Origin: Takashimella koratensis
Taxonomy: Eukaryota; Basidiomycota; Tremellomycetes; Trichosporonales; Tetragoniomycetaceae
Direction: 5' to 3'
Length of the DNA stretch: 64,000 nt
Assembly: GCA_003116875.1 (NCBI GenBank)
Contig: BCKT01000009.1
Coordinates: 1-64,000, forward strand
The notes below the pieces were generated by a model that saw only the letters and a program-made list of their open reading frames with translations, was not told the origin of the DNA and made no database searches. This document shows positions 1 to 11,461 of this stretch, in pieces (the stretch's first letter is position 1; each line of letters opens with the position of its first letter). Made by a program: the position numbers and the translations under genes.

Positions 1-601
1 CCCTCCCCGTCCCTCCCCGCCCTCTCCCCACTCGCAACGCCCCAGTCCATCCCTCCCACACCTTCACCCCACCTTCACCCACCTTCACCCACACGTTCGC
101 TACCTGCCACCCCCCCCAAATCCCCCTCCCTCTTCGCCACCCCACTATCCAGCCCACCCGCTATCCACTCCACACCCTCCCCTGCTACCAAAACACCTTC
201 TCGCCAGAGTCCGCAGATAACCACCCTCCCACCGGATCACACAAAAAAAAGTCATCACCCAAAAAGAGGTCCTTTACGACTGTGGCAAAAAAAAAATATT
301 CATCATTTCCGACGTAAGACATGTAGAGAATTCATATATGCTGTGTGTCCGCATTCGCGCGACGATGTGTCCCGGGAGTTATAACAATGTACAAGGTAAA
401 TTGACAGCTGTCACGACCTGTGACAGCACTATGAGGTATCACGAATGAGTATAGAATCAATTTCAACAACGCGGAAACTATGAATGCCTTTTGGCGGTAT
501 GATACAACAGTGCCCGAATCAAGACAAGTCCCTTAATGTCCCTACGACCGTTTCGCGTTTCCGAACCCTTACCCCTGAGCCGTATCCCTATACCCTGTGC
601 C
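1..601. other. C-rich low-complexity flank and 3' region of the first gene
   Basis: No gene is supported here. Positions 1-235 are strongly C-rich with short near-repeats of the type CCTTCACCCCA. A-runs follow at about 241-248 and 287-295. The remainder is the probable 3' flank of the leftward gene ending at 602. Confidence 0.6.
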
Positions 602-3600
602 CTACCAACCCTTGAACGACGCGCTTTTCGTCTCCTGAGATTTGCGTTGCGACGCGCCAGCATATCTCGCTCGGTTCGCGACGGGTACCGCGTGCCCGTT
701 ATCGCTGTCGTCTGAATCATCGCTATCCTCGCTCCCACTCTCATCGTCCGCTCCGTTCTGGTGGTGATGATGCTGAGGACCCTGCGGCTGTCGTTTCGAT
801 TTGGACGCGCTTGTCCCCACACCTGTAATCGCCGACCATGCAGAAGCGCCGACCGCTCGGCCCGTCCGTAGGAAATCCTTCGGTAACGACGACAGGGTCG
901 GGAACGAGCTCGATGGTTGCGATGATGACTGCTGGCTCGATGATCGCTGCAGATTCGCGGCGGACTGACGCAAGGGAGAGAGCGTAGGATACAGTCCGTT
1001 TGGCGCTGTCGTTGCGGTACTCTCTGATGCGTCATCCGAGAAGAGAACGGATTGTTGAGCCTCCGACCCCGGTGACTTGAGTTGCGGAACGGCATCACCG
1101 TTGGCTGCTTCAGTTGCACGGTAGCCAATATCGTCCTCGCTGTCGTCGTCAGACTCGCTCTGAGTCGCCGGCACGAGAGTAAGAGTCTCCGATTGCGTTT
1201 GCGGCTTAGCGGTTTCCGATCCTTGCGAGGTAAACAGGGGACCCGGGGGCACACCCTTCTTCCTGGCTTCGGCAAGCATCTCGTCCAACTGGCTCGCGAC
1301 CTCGGGTTGCTGCTGTGAAGGGCAGATGTCAGCGTGTGATTTCATTATTTGGCCGTTGAAGAACCCGGTGTTGTTCTGACCACGCACCTCGCTCTCCTCG
1401 ACTATCACACCATTTGCCGGCCTCTTCGACCTCGATACAGCCTTCTGTGTCTCTTGAGACATCTGAGATGCCCGAGACGCTTGCGACGACGATTGTGACG
1501 GTTTCCTTCCTCGGTTGTTCGTTGCGGTGCTGAAAGTGTCGATGGTCTCGATGGTCTCTGACAGCGCTGGTGGAGGCACTGACGTTTGACGGGATGCTGA
1601 GCGAGTCACTCGGGTCGATCGGGGAGGCGGTGAACCGCTGGTATCAGACTGTTTCCGAGTCCTGGTTTGAGTTCGCTTGATCGCTTGTGTAGACTGAGGT
1701 GCATGCTTTTCGAACGACGGCGAGAGCGAAGGCGAAAGAGGCGGCTGACTCGTCGGTCCATCCTCCTCGACCATGACATCCAGCAACGCGAGGTCTCCCG
1801 GCGAACCAGTCGGTGATTGTTCACGGTCAGCGAAGCGGTTGAATGTCTTTCCTGCCTCAGCCTCTGCAGACTTCGGCGTCGCGGGAGCCGCTCGCGAGTG
1901 ACCATTGACAACTCCATTCCTGTTTGCCAGCTTGACCTCTCCACTCCCAAGTCGTCCCTTGCCACTCTCATCAGAAGCCTCTCTCGAGCCATTGGTGGCT
2001 GGTGCGCCAATCGCTAACTCGTCGTCGTCGATGTCGTTCAGTTCAGCTCCAGGAACCAAGGGCGCGAGCTGAGGCGAAGGGGCGACGATGGGCGGCACGT
2101 CCTTGGCCTCGGGACGCTGTTGAGAGTCATCGTCAATCTCAGAGTCAGACTGTTCATTCAGACCATCGGATCCCTCAACATCGTCATCATCGTGTCCATC
2201 CGCGAAATCGCCGATGGAACTGTCGGACATGCGCCTAGCCCGGTTTCCTGGCGTGTCGGTAGCCCCGAAAACAGCCGGTTCTGGCTTCGACTCATCCTCC
2301 TCGACGTCGGAAGCGTCCGATCCCGAGTTGTCCGAGCCACCGCCCTGGGAAAAGTAGAACGAAGCTGATGCTCGAGCCGCGCGCTGTTGCCGCTGTGTCA
2401 AAGGCTTCGTCATGAAGTGTCTGAGCACAGCTGCTGGGTCGGTGTTGACGATACCACGATCGCGTGAATCCGAGTCCGAATCCGATCCCGACCCATCATC
2501 CTCCGAGCCCGTGTCACTCCCGCTGCCATCGTCGCCTCCCAGCCCGTTGATACCAACTTCCTCGTCTTCGTCGGAATCGGATCCAGACTCGCCAGTCTCG
2601 ATGTAGGCGTCCGAGACGCTAAGCCCCGACATGGATCCAGGCCGACGGGGTTTGGCGAGGGCTTTCAGATAGATGGGAGGGTGCTGCGAGGAAGGAGGTT
2701 GGGAAGTGGATGAAACGCTGCTGGTGTCATCGTCGCTGTCGCTCTCGTGCAATGATTTGGATTCATCGCGGTCGACTGTACCGTTGACAAGCGGGGCAGC
2801 GGTACTCTTAGATCTCGTTGGTGCGATTGTCGACTCAAGAATCGGCTCAACGGGCTGAACGGGGTGATTGATCGTAGATGGTCCAGCCTGAGATGGCTCG
2901 GCTTGTGTCACGACCTCTTGCGATGGCAATGGCTGAGCGATCTCGGCAACAGCATCGTCGATTGGAGTGATCACGTCGGCAAATACTGGGTCGACCGTGG
3001 CAGGTTCTTCACGAGTGCCGTTCACTTGGATGTTGGGTGCCTTTGATGTCGCGACGACAGAGACGGGAGGGTATAATGCAGCTCTGGCGGCTGCCAGAGT
3101 GGTTGCCTTTGCTTTCCCCGTCGCCTTCTTGACCGTCGCATTCGCAAGCTTGCCCATGACGCTCCCTTTGAGCTTGACCGGATCCACCTCCTCGTTCAGC
3201 TTGTCGGGTACGGTTCGGGTTCGTTCCATCCAAATCTTGATAGCCTCGATGTCGAGTTCAACTGCCCGACGCTGCACTTCAAACTCGTCACCGTCTCCAA
3301 TCTTCGCCAGTGCCTCAGTGCGGTCGGAGAGACGTCGCTCGAGCGCATCGAAGCCGGCAAGGACGACGGGGCATTTCTTCTGGATGTGGTCCGCCGGTTC
3401 ACCGCACATGAAGCAGTGCATGCCACGGTCGAGTCGGAACTTGCGGGCGGCGCTTGAATCCTCGCTCTCTTCTTCCTCAGCAGCTGGATCGTCGATGTGG
3501 ATCTCTGGTGTCAGGTCGACGGGAACGGGGTCGGATGACGAAACGGCCGCGGAGGTCGATTTTGACAATGTATTGAAGACAGGCGCTGCAATCTCTTCTG

Positions 3601-5550
3601 CCGATGGACCCGCAATCCCCTCGCGCGCCATCTTCTCTCGATGTTGCCGCATGATATCTTGCGCCGAGGACATCTGCGCTGTCGTACGAGGCGAGGGTGG
3701 TGGCTTAACGGGCCTGGTTGGGACGACCACCGCCACGACCTGGGCTGGTTTTCCTCGCTTTTTGGGTGTCGGGGTCGGCGGAGCAGACGATGACGGTTCC
3801 GTTTCTACCGCTTCGTCGGACTGTGGCACGATCGACTCGGTGTCGACCGGGGAGTTTGTCGATCCACTTGATGGGCTAGACGAGTCGACGGAATGCGTGG
3901 ATTTCGCCTTCTTGCCGCCCTTCACATTCTTTGATGGCGAAGCTGGGACATTGGTGGAGAGATGGGTTGAATGCGGCGCTGTTGCGCTGGTGACGACGGC
4001 AGAGCTTGTCGATTCATTTGATGGGCTGAAAGAGTCTTGTGGGAGGTTCGTCTTTTTGCTACCTTTGGCTGGCTTCGTTGGCGAAGCAAGAACAGGACTT
4101 GCCGCGTGGTTGGTAAGACGGGAAGTCGTTCCATTGGGTAGAGATTGGGCGTTAGACTCGGCGCCGTCGTCGGATCCACCTCCCTCACCCGCCTTGACAG
4201 CCTTCCCGCCTTGCGACTTCTTCCCTTGCCTGGCCTTTTTCTCACTTCTCTTGCTAGACGGGTTAGCAGGTAGTGGTGCGGGACTACTCGCAGCGTCGCG
4301 TCGCTCGACGTCCTCTCCCTCCATCGACATCGATTCCTGCTCGCGCGCCTTGCCCTTGTCCACTTTTCTGCTCTTCAAGGGCAATGGTGTCTCTGACTCG
4401 GACGATTCGGCCGAGCTCACTTCGCTCAGCTTGCTCTTCCCTCGCTTGACTCTCTTGGACGGTGTCGGCTCGGGGCTCGGCGAGACAGCCAACTTGCTGA
4501 GCGGGCTTGGTCGAGCTGGTTTGTAGTTTCGTGCAGCCAGAGTCTCATATGACGGAGGGCGAAAGGCGACGACGGGTGCAGAATTGGCCGGGGAAGGGGA
4601 ATGCGCGGGAGAGGAAACGGAAGAGGATGGTGTGGGGGACGAGGTGTCGTGAGGTGTTGAGGGCAGGTTGGAGGAAGAGGAAGACAAGGTTGGAGTATTT
4701 GCCAACGAGGTATCGCTCGGGCCAGGTGTCTGCGAGCGGAACAGTGAAGACGATGCAACGGGGAGTGAACGTGAAGGGTCTGATACCGGTGAAGCGTTTC
4801 CAAAGTTGTCACCTCGATCAAGAGAGCCCGCTCCTGGTAAACTTTCTCTCCGTTGCTGCTTCTTTCGTTTTCGACGACCTCCGAGGTCGTTGGGCTGAGG
4901 TGAACCAGTCCCGCTTATCGGTGAGTGTGAGGGAGACGCCTCCGTCAGTACGCCCGAGTACACCTTGACCACTTGTGATTCTCCGCTATCCAAGGCTCGA
5001 TTCTTGAATGCAGCGAAGTCGTAGTCTTTACATTGTGTTATTATCAACACTGATCCGCGGGAGAGGCAAGAACGGAGGCGTCCGGTAGGCTTTGGATCAC
5101 TCACCATCTAGAATCTCCACTTCGGCTCCGCCTAATCGAACGTGAGTCATACGCAGACGCATGATGGGGACACGGAGTGATCGAGCGATTCGGGGTACGA
5201 CATCGTCGAGCTCATCATCGGGGTCTAAGGCGTCGTCAGTCTAAGCACTAATGAGCCATCCAGCTCATATCTACATCATCACCGCAGCCATGCTTCCTCT
5301 GCCTCATAGATAGCAATAAGAGATCAAGCAGCCTTGTGAATACCAGCCGCTACTCTCACGCCTCACGCCTTCCCGGCTATTGAAACAAGGTTGATCACTC
5401 ACTCAGGAAATCCTCCTCTACGCGCTCTGTCCCAACCAACTCGAAAGCGACCGCGATCGTCCTTGCGCGCTTTGACGGACCCGGAACCGCATTGTCGTCT
5501 GTATCTGGGGGTTCAGACGAATGGGAGAGCGAGCGCTTGCGCTTGCTCAT
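602..5550 (-). CDS. Large Ser-rich acidic protein with zinc-knuckle-like motif, function unknown
   Basis: Function not recognised. Proposed exons are complement(602..1312, 1388..5049, 5105..5224, 5403..5550), about 1546 residues. The start ATG is at 5550 (MSKRKRSLSHSSEPP). The first two introns restore a continuous conserved-looking N-terminus of about 110 residues (VPIMRLRMTHVRLGG, then ILDVLIITQCKDYDF). Everything after that is low complexity: Ser/Pro/Lys-rich, long acidic Asp/Glu/Ser runs, basic KR clusters and a His tract near the C-terminus. Near residue 630 is HCFMCGEPADHIQKKC, a CX2CX5HX4C cluster one residue longer than a normal CCHC zinc knuckle, followed by a helical stretch. The basic clusters and acidic tracts suggest a nuclear protein, which is inference. 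The 75-nt intron 1313-1387 (GTGCGT donor, CTGAC branch, CACAG acceptor) has no stop and keeps frame, so it could also be coding. Head-to-head with the EF-Ts gene. Confidence 0.75.
1313..1387 (-). other. Probable stop-free 75-nt intron
   Basis: On the minus strand the segment begins GTGCGT and ends with a CTGAC branch-like site and CCTTCACAG. It is 25 codons long with no stop, so splicing and retention both keep the reading frame. Confidence 0.5.
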
Positions 5551-5806
5551 CCTGTCTGCTCTATTGGATGGGTCAAGATGACGCGAGGTGATGAGATGAA
5601 TGTTGAAAGACAAAAGTTTTCGAATTAGATGAAATGAGAATCAAAATTGCTCGGGTCAACATTGATTCTCTCCAGGCACGGAGGATAGCAAATGGTCACT
5701 GACGACTGCATCTTTCTGATCCGTCTCTCGCCGAAATTTCTCCCTCTTCAATATCCTTCACCAGGACCACCCCTCTCTCACGGCCTCTTTACCGACTACG
5801 CTCGCC
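5551..5806. promoter_or_regulatory. Shared divergent promoter, unknown gene / EF-Ts
   Basis: 256 bp separate the two start codons of oppositely transcribed genes, so both promoters and 5' leaders must lie here. No specific binding site was identified. Confidence 0.6.
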
Positions 5807-6730
5807 ATGTCGCTCTCGTTCTTCCGGACTTACGCGACCAAGGTCCCCGTCTCGCTCGTTGCGGCGTTACGCAAGACTCACCCTGTCCCTATGGCACAGG
5901 CGCGGGAGGCTCTTGAACGTAGCAACCTCGACCTCGAGAAGGCGATCGCTTACCTGTCCGGCACGTCGGCACGCAAAGCCGAGAAGGTTAAAGGTCGGAG
6001 TACGAACGAAGGGACGATTGCGGTCTCTTTGCTTGGCGGGAAACGAGCGAGTATAGTCCAGCTGGCCTGCGAGACGGACTTCGTAGCGAGAAACGACGTG
6101 TTCCTTAAAGCTGCCCGCGGGGTAGCTGAGACAGCGGCGTTCCTGGACGTTCCGACAGAGGGCGAGCCGCAGGTCCAGCAATCCACATCGATTCAAACGT
6201 TCCCCGTAGAGTCGTTGCTCTCCGCCCCACTCATCGTCTTGCCTACCGACGGTAGCGAACCTATCCCTCATTCTCCCGAGACAATCGATCAGGTCCTCCT
6301 CGCTTCGTTGGCGCAGACGGGTGAAAACCTCAAACTTCTTCGAGCAGCGACTTTTGCCGCCCCATTCCCATCCAAACCCGACGCTCGATACGTTCCGGGA
6401 GGGTACACGCATAGTGGGAAAGTCGGAGGGATCGTGGTTCTCAAAGTGGAAGGAAGGGAAGGGCCAATCGCTAGTCTGGTAGCGGAGAACAAGGAGCTGG
6501 ATGGGGAGTTGCAAGCGTTGGGAAGGAACGTGGCGCGTCAGGTCGTTGGGTTCCCGACGAAAGCGATCGACGCGGGAGAGGACGAAGAAACGCTGTTGAA
6601 GCAGCCAGCGATGATGATGGGCTCGGACAAATCGGTAGCAGAGGCGCTGGAACAATGGGGCAAGGATAAAGGGGTCAAGGTGCAGGTCGTTGATATGAGG
6701 CGGTGGGCGGTGGGCGAGGAGCACGAGTAG
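5807..6730 (+). CDS. TSF1: Mitochondrial translation elongation factor Ts (EF-Ts)
   Basis: Nucleotide-exchange factor that releases GDP from mitochondrial EF-Tu during translation. Single exon, 307 residues, normal length for mitochondrial EF-Ts. The N-terminus (MSLSFFRTYATK) is short, basic and hydroxylated, consistent with a mitochondrial presequence. It runs into the UBA-like EF-Tu-binding module (LVAALRKTHPVPMAQAREAL, residues 15-50; the LDLEKAIAYL helix follows). The family signature of the core, ACETDFVARNDVF, is present around residues 87-99, followed by the two half-repeats of the dimerisation core. The start is the first ATG after a pyrimidine-rich leader. No introns, unusual among its neighbours. 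Confidence 0.93.
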   Translation: MSLSFFRTYATKVPVSLVAALRKTHPVPMAQAREALERSNLDLEKAIAYLSGTSARKAEKVKGRSTNEGTIAVSLLGGKRASIVQLACETDFVARNDVFLKAARGVAETAAFLDVPTEGEPQVQQSTSIQTFPVESLLSAPLIVLPTDGSEPIPHSPETIDQVLLASLAQTGENLKLLRAATFAAPFPSKPDARYVPGGYTHSGKVGGIVVLKVEGREGPIASLVAENKELDGELQALGRNVARQVVGFPTKAIDAGEDEETLLKQPAMMMGSDKSVAEALEQWGKDKGVKVQVVDMRRWAVGEEHE

Positions 6731-6939
6731 GGCTGAGTGAGCAGCATGAGTAGGGTGTGGACTTGGAGCGTGAGGAGAGCCTGGCCAGTTGAGAGGACAT
6801 GAGAATGAACTCGGTTGGGTGAGGGGATCGCGGTCGACCGAGGGCAATGGCAGATATGCATATGCAGCTAGACGAAGGTTCATGACTAATCTATCTCTTC
6901 ACCTCTCTTATGTACAAAAATGTTCATGATATCATTACT

Positions 6940-9404
6940 CTACCCGTCCGCGGCCTCTTCCAACCCTCTTGCAGCCTTTTCCACATTCTCCAACTCCTTC
7001 TCCAACCGCGTCTCGTCTTTACTATTCGTTTGACTCTGGTCGTGCTCGTTACCCTCTTCAATGGGGCTGGCGGCGCCGTGCTCATCGTCGGCGTGTCGAC
7101 CGCTTTTCTTACCGTGTCGCGCTTGGCGGGCTTCGTACCATGCTTTGGCCTCGGCTTTGCGCGCCTCGTCATCCTTGCGCGTGATAGGCAGCCGGTCGAC
7201 CAAGAAGATGGTGATGAAGAGACTGATTCCAGCCATCGGGCACATCACCGCGAAACAACCGTTGATCCCATGTGCGTAAGCGTCGCGGATAAGCGCGATT
7301 TGTGCATCCGACAGGCCGAGGTTGGTGATTTGAGTAGGGTCGGTCAGGATGGTGGTGACAAGGGACGAGTCGAGGGTTGATAGTCTCGAAGTGACGACGT
7401 TGTTGACAATCGCAGAGCACGCGGCGAGGGCAATGGTTCCTCCAAGCATACGAAGGAAGTTTCGGGTACCCGTAGCAGCCGCAGTGTCTTTGCGGTCGAC
7501 AGCGGCTTGGATAGCGATGAGACTAGTCTGGAAAGTCTGACCGGCGCCTACAGCGACAATCACTTGGAAACCGGCAGTCGTGGCGACCGAAGTGCTCGGA
7601 GTGAGGCTCGTCATGAGACCCAAGCCGATAGTCCAGAGGAAGAAACCGACGATGAGGTTCCACTTGTAGTCGCCTGTCTTGGAGACGAGGTAACCCGACG
7701 TGAAACCGAAAGTCGTTTGGACAAGCGCGAGCGGGAGGGTCAAGATACCTGATCGAATCGGACTGTCACCGCGGACGACTTGGAAGTATTGCGGGAGGTA
7801 ATACATGGTCGCGTAGAAGCTGAACCCGTTGGCGAAAGTTGTGGCCATGTTGGCTGCAACGGTTTTGTTGCGGAAGATGTGCAAGGGGATGAGAGGGAGC
7901 GGGACGAGTTTTGCCTCGACGAAGAGGAAGACGCCGAGAAGAGCGAGACCGATGAGGAGGGGCGCGAGAACGCCAGCAGAGTCCCAGGGGTACTTGGTCC
8001 CTGCCCACGAAAGGGCAAGGAGGACGAGCGTAGCCCAGGCGAGAGTGATGATAGAGCCGTAGTAGTCGACTTTACGAAGTTTCGCCATCATCGATCCCTT
8101 GACCCGCTTCAACGGGAGAAGGAAGATGATGATGATAATTGCGAGACACGTGAGTGGCAAGTTGATGTACTGCGAGGTGTTAGCGAGAGGGTGGTATGGT
8201 TTCGAGGCAAAACTCACGAAACACCACCGCCAGGTCACTTTCTCGGTGAACACACCGCCCAAGATCGGTCCGACACTGTTGGACAACGCGATGATTCCGC
8301 CCTGGAAGCCCTGGTACTTTCCACGCTCCTTGAGAGACACCACATCGGCAACTAATCGAGGTTAGCTCGTGCCTGGCATGCCAAGGAAGCAGGAGGCAAA
8401 ATTCTTAAAAGGACGCCACACTCACCGATGATCATGGACAAGGTGAGGATACCGCCACCTCCTATACCCTGGATAGCGCGGAACACGATGAGCTGGATCA
8501 TAGTTTGCGCGAGTGCACACGCGAGCGAGCCGATTAAGAAGATTGCCAAACTGCCGAGGAGGGTGAATTTTCGACCAAAGATATCGGACACGCGACCGTA
8601 AATTGGTTGGAAAGCGGTCGAGGTGAGTAGGTACGCTGTCCCGACCCAAGAACTGATATCGGCGGCGTTAAACACCCTACCAAGCGTGGGTAAAGCCGTC
8701 GTCACGCTGCAAAATAAACCAAACCTGTGTCAGGTGATCCCCCAAATACCCCGAATCAGGATTGCCACTCACATGGTCTGATCGAGTAGACTGCATACCA
8801 AGGCACAGCAAAGACCGGCAAAGACGAGAAAGACTTGTTTAGCCGGTAACAAGTTTGTCTGGTCTTGCAGCTCGATCTGCTTCTTCTTTCCCTTGGCTGG
8901 TCGAGTCTCGACGACTGCGCCCTTTTCCAAGTCTGGTATCGCGTGTGGCTGGTCCTCTCCCGTAGAGCCGATAGGGTGAATCTCGTCGTGGTCGGAATCG
9001 TGGCTGTGCGTGTGGTCTTCGTCCGAGTGCTCGCCGTGCTCTTCGTGCGTGTGAAGGAAGTCGTAGTCGGGCGCACCGGTCTCGTGCGTCGTCATGCGGC
9101 GCAAACTCGCCGCGGCATGCTGCGACGAGTCGGAGGTGGTGCGTGCGAGCGCGGCGCCAAAAGTCAACTGCCGCGCAGGCTGCGTTCGCGAGGTCGTGGC
9201 GGTCACGGGGCTCATGGGGGGAGGCATGGTGTCAAGAGGGGTTGCGAGTATGCTAGAGGTTGGTTTGGAAGTTTTTAAAGAAGTCGAGGTTGGCTGGTCG
9301 GGGTTCGCCGTGTCGCTCGGGAGTTCGGGTCGGCCCGAGTCCTCGACCATGGTGACGGTGGATGAAGAGGAGGCGGTTGAGGAGTTGGGTCGTGGCGAGG
9401 ACAT
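6940..9404 (-). CDS. MFS multidrug/toxin transporter, DHA2 (14-TMS) family
   Basis: Plasma-membrane or vacuolar proton-coupled exporter of small molecules; substrate not inferable. Exons complement(6940..8169, 8218..8351, 8426..8706, 8773..9404), phases consistent, 758 residues. The start is ATG at 9404 (MSSPRPNSSTASSSS). A cytosolic Ser/Thr/His-rich tail of about 200 residues precedes the first helix. The DHA2 motifs are reassembled by splicing: LLDQTIVTTALPTLG in TM1, the TM2-3 loop YGRVSDIFGRK, FRAIQGIGGGG in TM4, and [20 protein letters not shown] (antiporter motif C region). The C-terminal tail is charged (KDDEARKAEAKAWYEARQAR). It resembles fungal aflatoxin-efflux/MDR-type carriers. No biosynthetic cluster surrounds it, so a general resistance role is likelier than product export. 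Convergent with EF-Ts (209 bp apart), divergent from NUZM. Confidence 0.9.
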
Positions 9405-10006
9405 TGGCGCCACAGTGGTATAGTCTCTATGTAGTCCTGGTGCGGCACGGCTTGAACGTGCGCGCGGTGGTTGTCTCCGATGCCGAGATGCAGAGCGACA
9501 GTATGTGATGGACAGTATGAAGGACCAAGGGGGGGCAACGAGTCGCGAGCATGCGACTGAGTTTTATTTACGACCATTCGCTCCATATTGCCCGTCCTGG
9601 TGACACCCTGTCCAACTTCTAAAAATTGAGCCAAGTACGTCAAGAATTCGGACTTGTCCGATACTTGAGAGGGTCATGGTACAATGGGACCACTCTTGGT
9701 TGGCCGCGGCAAGAGAGGTTGGTCGATCGTGGGGCAGGGATCGGCCGACGCTTTTCGGCCGATACATTGCTAGACGGTGTCCCCGGATTTTACTTGGCAG
9801 CTGGCTCTTTGCAAAGTGCCACTTTGCGATAAACCCGGTGTGTCTATGTTGAATCAGTCCTCTGCTCATTCGTCCTCGTTGATTGATCTCGCTCACCATC
9901 ATCCACCCCGTCACCGCTACCACAGACACCGTCGCCTACACCGTCGCCTCCTTCCTTACTCCCCACTCCTCCCCACTCCACCCCTACCCCACCGACACAC
10001 AATACC
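9405..10006. promoter_or_regulatory. Divergent promoter region, MFS transporter / NUZM
   Basis: 602 bp between start codons of oppositely oriented genes. The NUZM side is CT/CA-rich (about 9890-10000), typical of a fungal leader. No further feature identified. Confidence 0.5.
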
Positions 10007-11040
10007 ATGCGCGGCGCAAGTGTCCTCCGAAACGCCGCAAACGCCGGCAAGCCCAAGCCCATGTCGGCGGACCACACCCTCTACCACGTTCAGCCAACTG
10101 TGAGTGAAGGCATCCTCGTTCATACGTGTTCCTGCATGCACAAATACTGAGCTGACAATGTGTTCAGGGGTTCTGGAAGAAGTTCCGTACGTGCTTGGTT
10201 TGCCGAGGGTGGAACGGTGGTGTAACGTCGGTTGGATGGGCACAGTTGCAAGAGGGAGGATCCAGATGTTGAATTCGATATTTGAATACTGACACTCGTA
10301 CTTCTCGATATAGGTGATGCCGTCGTTGGTGAGTCATCAGCTTGGGAGCACCCCTCATGAGCAAAAGCTGACAACCCTCAGTAAACCCCGAGATCTCCTC
10401 TGGTCTCCCCATCCCCGCGCTCAACCGATACCCCCCGCCTGGTTCGAGGCCAGAACGATATGCGACCCCGGCGACCAAAGCGAGCGACCCTGCTTTCAAC
10501 CCTGTGAGTGAGGTGTTCTCAACCAAGACAAGACTGAGAATTTGGTTGAATGGAAGTGATGCTGACTATGCTCTCCAGTACTACAAGCGTGACGTACGTA
10601 TCCATGTCGTCTCCGAGCTTTAAAATCGTTTAGAGATTGAAGCTCTCACTAACACTACACAGGTTCGCCGATCGTACCCGCAAACATCGGTGATCACGCA
10701 AGACCACCTCTCCTCTCTCCTTCTTGCCTCTCCATCACTCGCTTCCCTTCCTGCACCCGAGACTAAACTCGAGCAAACCTCCAACGCGTCCGGGATCGCT
10801 CCTCTTGCCGAGTCCGCCGAGTCCGCAGTCGCTGCATCGTCGGTGCCCGCGCTCGCGTCGGTCCTGGAGAAATTGCCAGCGGGCAAGGCGTTCGTCGGAG
10901 GTGGCTTGCAGACGGCGACAAAGAGTGGACTGCCCCCGACCCCGCCACCGCCCAAGGTCGGAGGCAAGTGGTTGCCCAAGGCAGGCGAAGAGATCCCACA
11001 CGACCCCAACGCGTACTTCCCCATGATCGGGTACAACTAG
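10007..11040 (+). CDS. NUZM: Mitochondrial complex I accessory subunit NUZM (21.3 kDa; NDUFA7 family)
   Basis: Accessory subunit of NADH:ubiquinone oxidoreductase in the inner mitochondrial membrane. Exons 10007..10099, 10168..10186, 10314..10328, 10382..10503, 10579..10593, 10663..11040 give 213 residues. The assembled protein has the fungal NUZM hallmarks in order: TLYHVQPTGFWKKFRDAVVV, then NPEISSGLPIPALNRYPPPG, then NPYYKRDVRRSYPQTSVI, and an Ala/Pro-rich region. This parallels Neurospora and Yarrowia 21.3-kDa subunits and animal NDUFA7 (family knowledge, recalled rather than searched). Three internal exons are only 19, 15 and 15 nt, so gene finders are likely to miss or truncate this gene. 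The last exon alone holds 60% of the protein. Confidence 0.88.
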
Positions 11041-11461
11041 ACGTTTGTGTAGCGTAATATGATCTGCACAGTTTTCACGGACAATCCTTGATCGGAGGGG
11101 GACGAGTGTTGGTATCTTGAGTGCTCGCGATCACGTTGTCTTTGAAACTGATATTGACATTTGACCGATATTTGACCATGACTCATGATTTGAAGGTTTC
11201 TCCCCGAAAAAATGTCCAAAGAGAGTCGACCGGAGGCGTGGAGCACTTGTGGTGACCACTGACACTTGGATCGCCTCAATACGAATCTCTCCCACTGATT
11301 GCCTTTCTTGTTCACAGAAAAGTTTGGAGGTAGCTGTGTGTATACGCATCCGAGATGCAGGAGGTGTAAGGCATAGAGAGATGTGAGCTATGAAGTGTGA
11401 ATTAGGGAAACAACAATATCGAATCTACATATACACTTGAAATCAAACCAACACCACAAGC
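11041..11461. other. Convergent intergenic region NUZM / PPR gene
   Basis: 421 bp of 3' flanks of two convergent genes. Nothing else is supported. Confidence 0.5.

Noticed and set aside
2967..4526. 519-residue rightward open frame inside the first gene
   Set aside because: Mirror frame of the Ser-rich coding strand in GC-rich DNA; the minus-strand frame is continuous with spliced upstream exons.
5867..6883. 338-residue leftward frame across EF-Ts
   Set aside because: Antisense to a clearly recognised gene.
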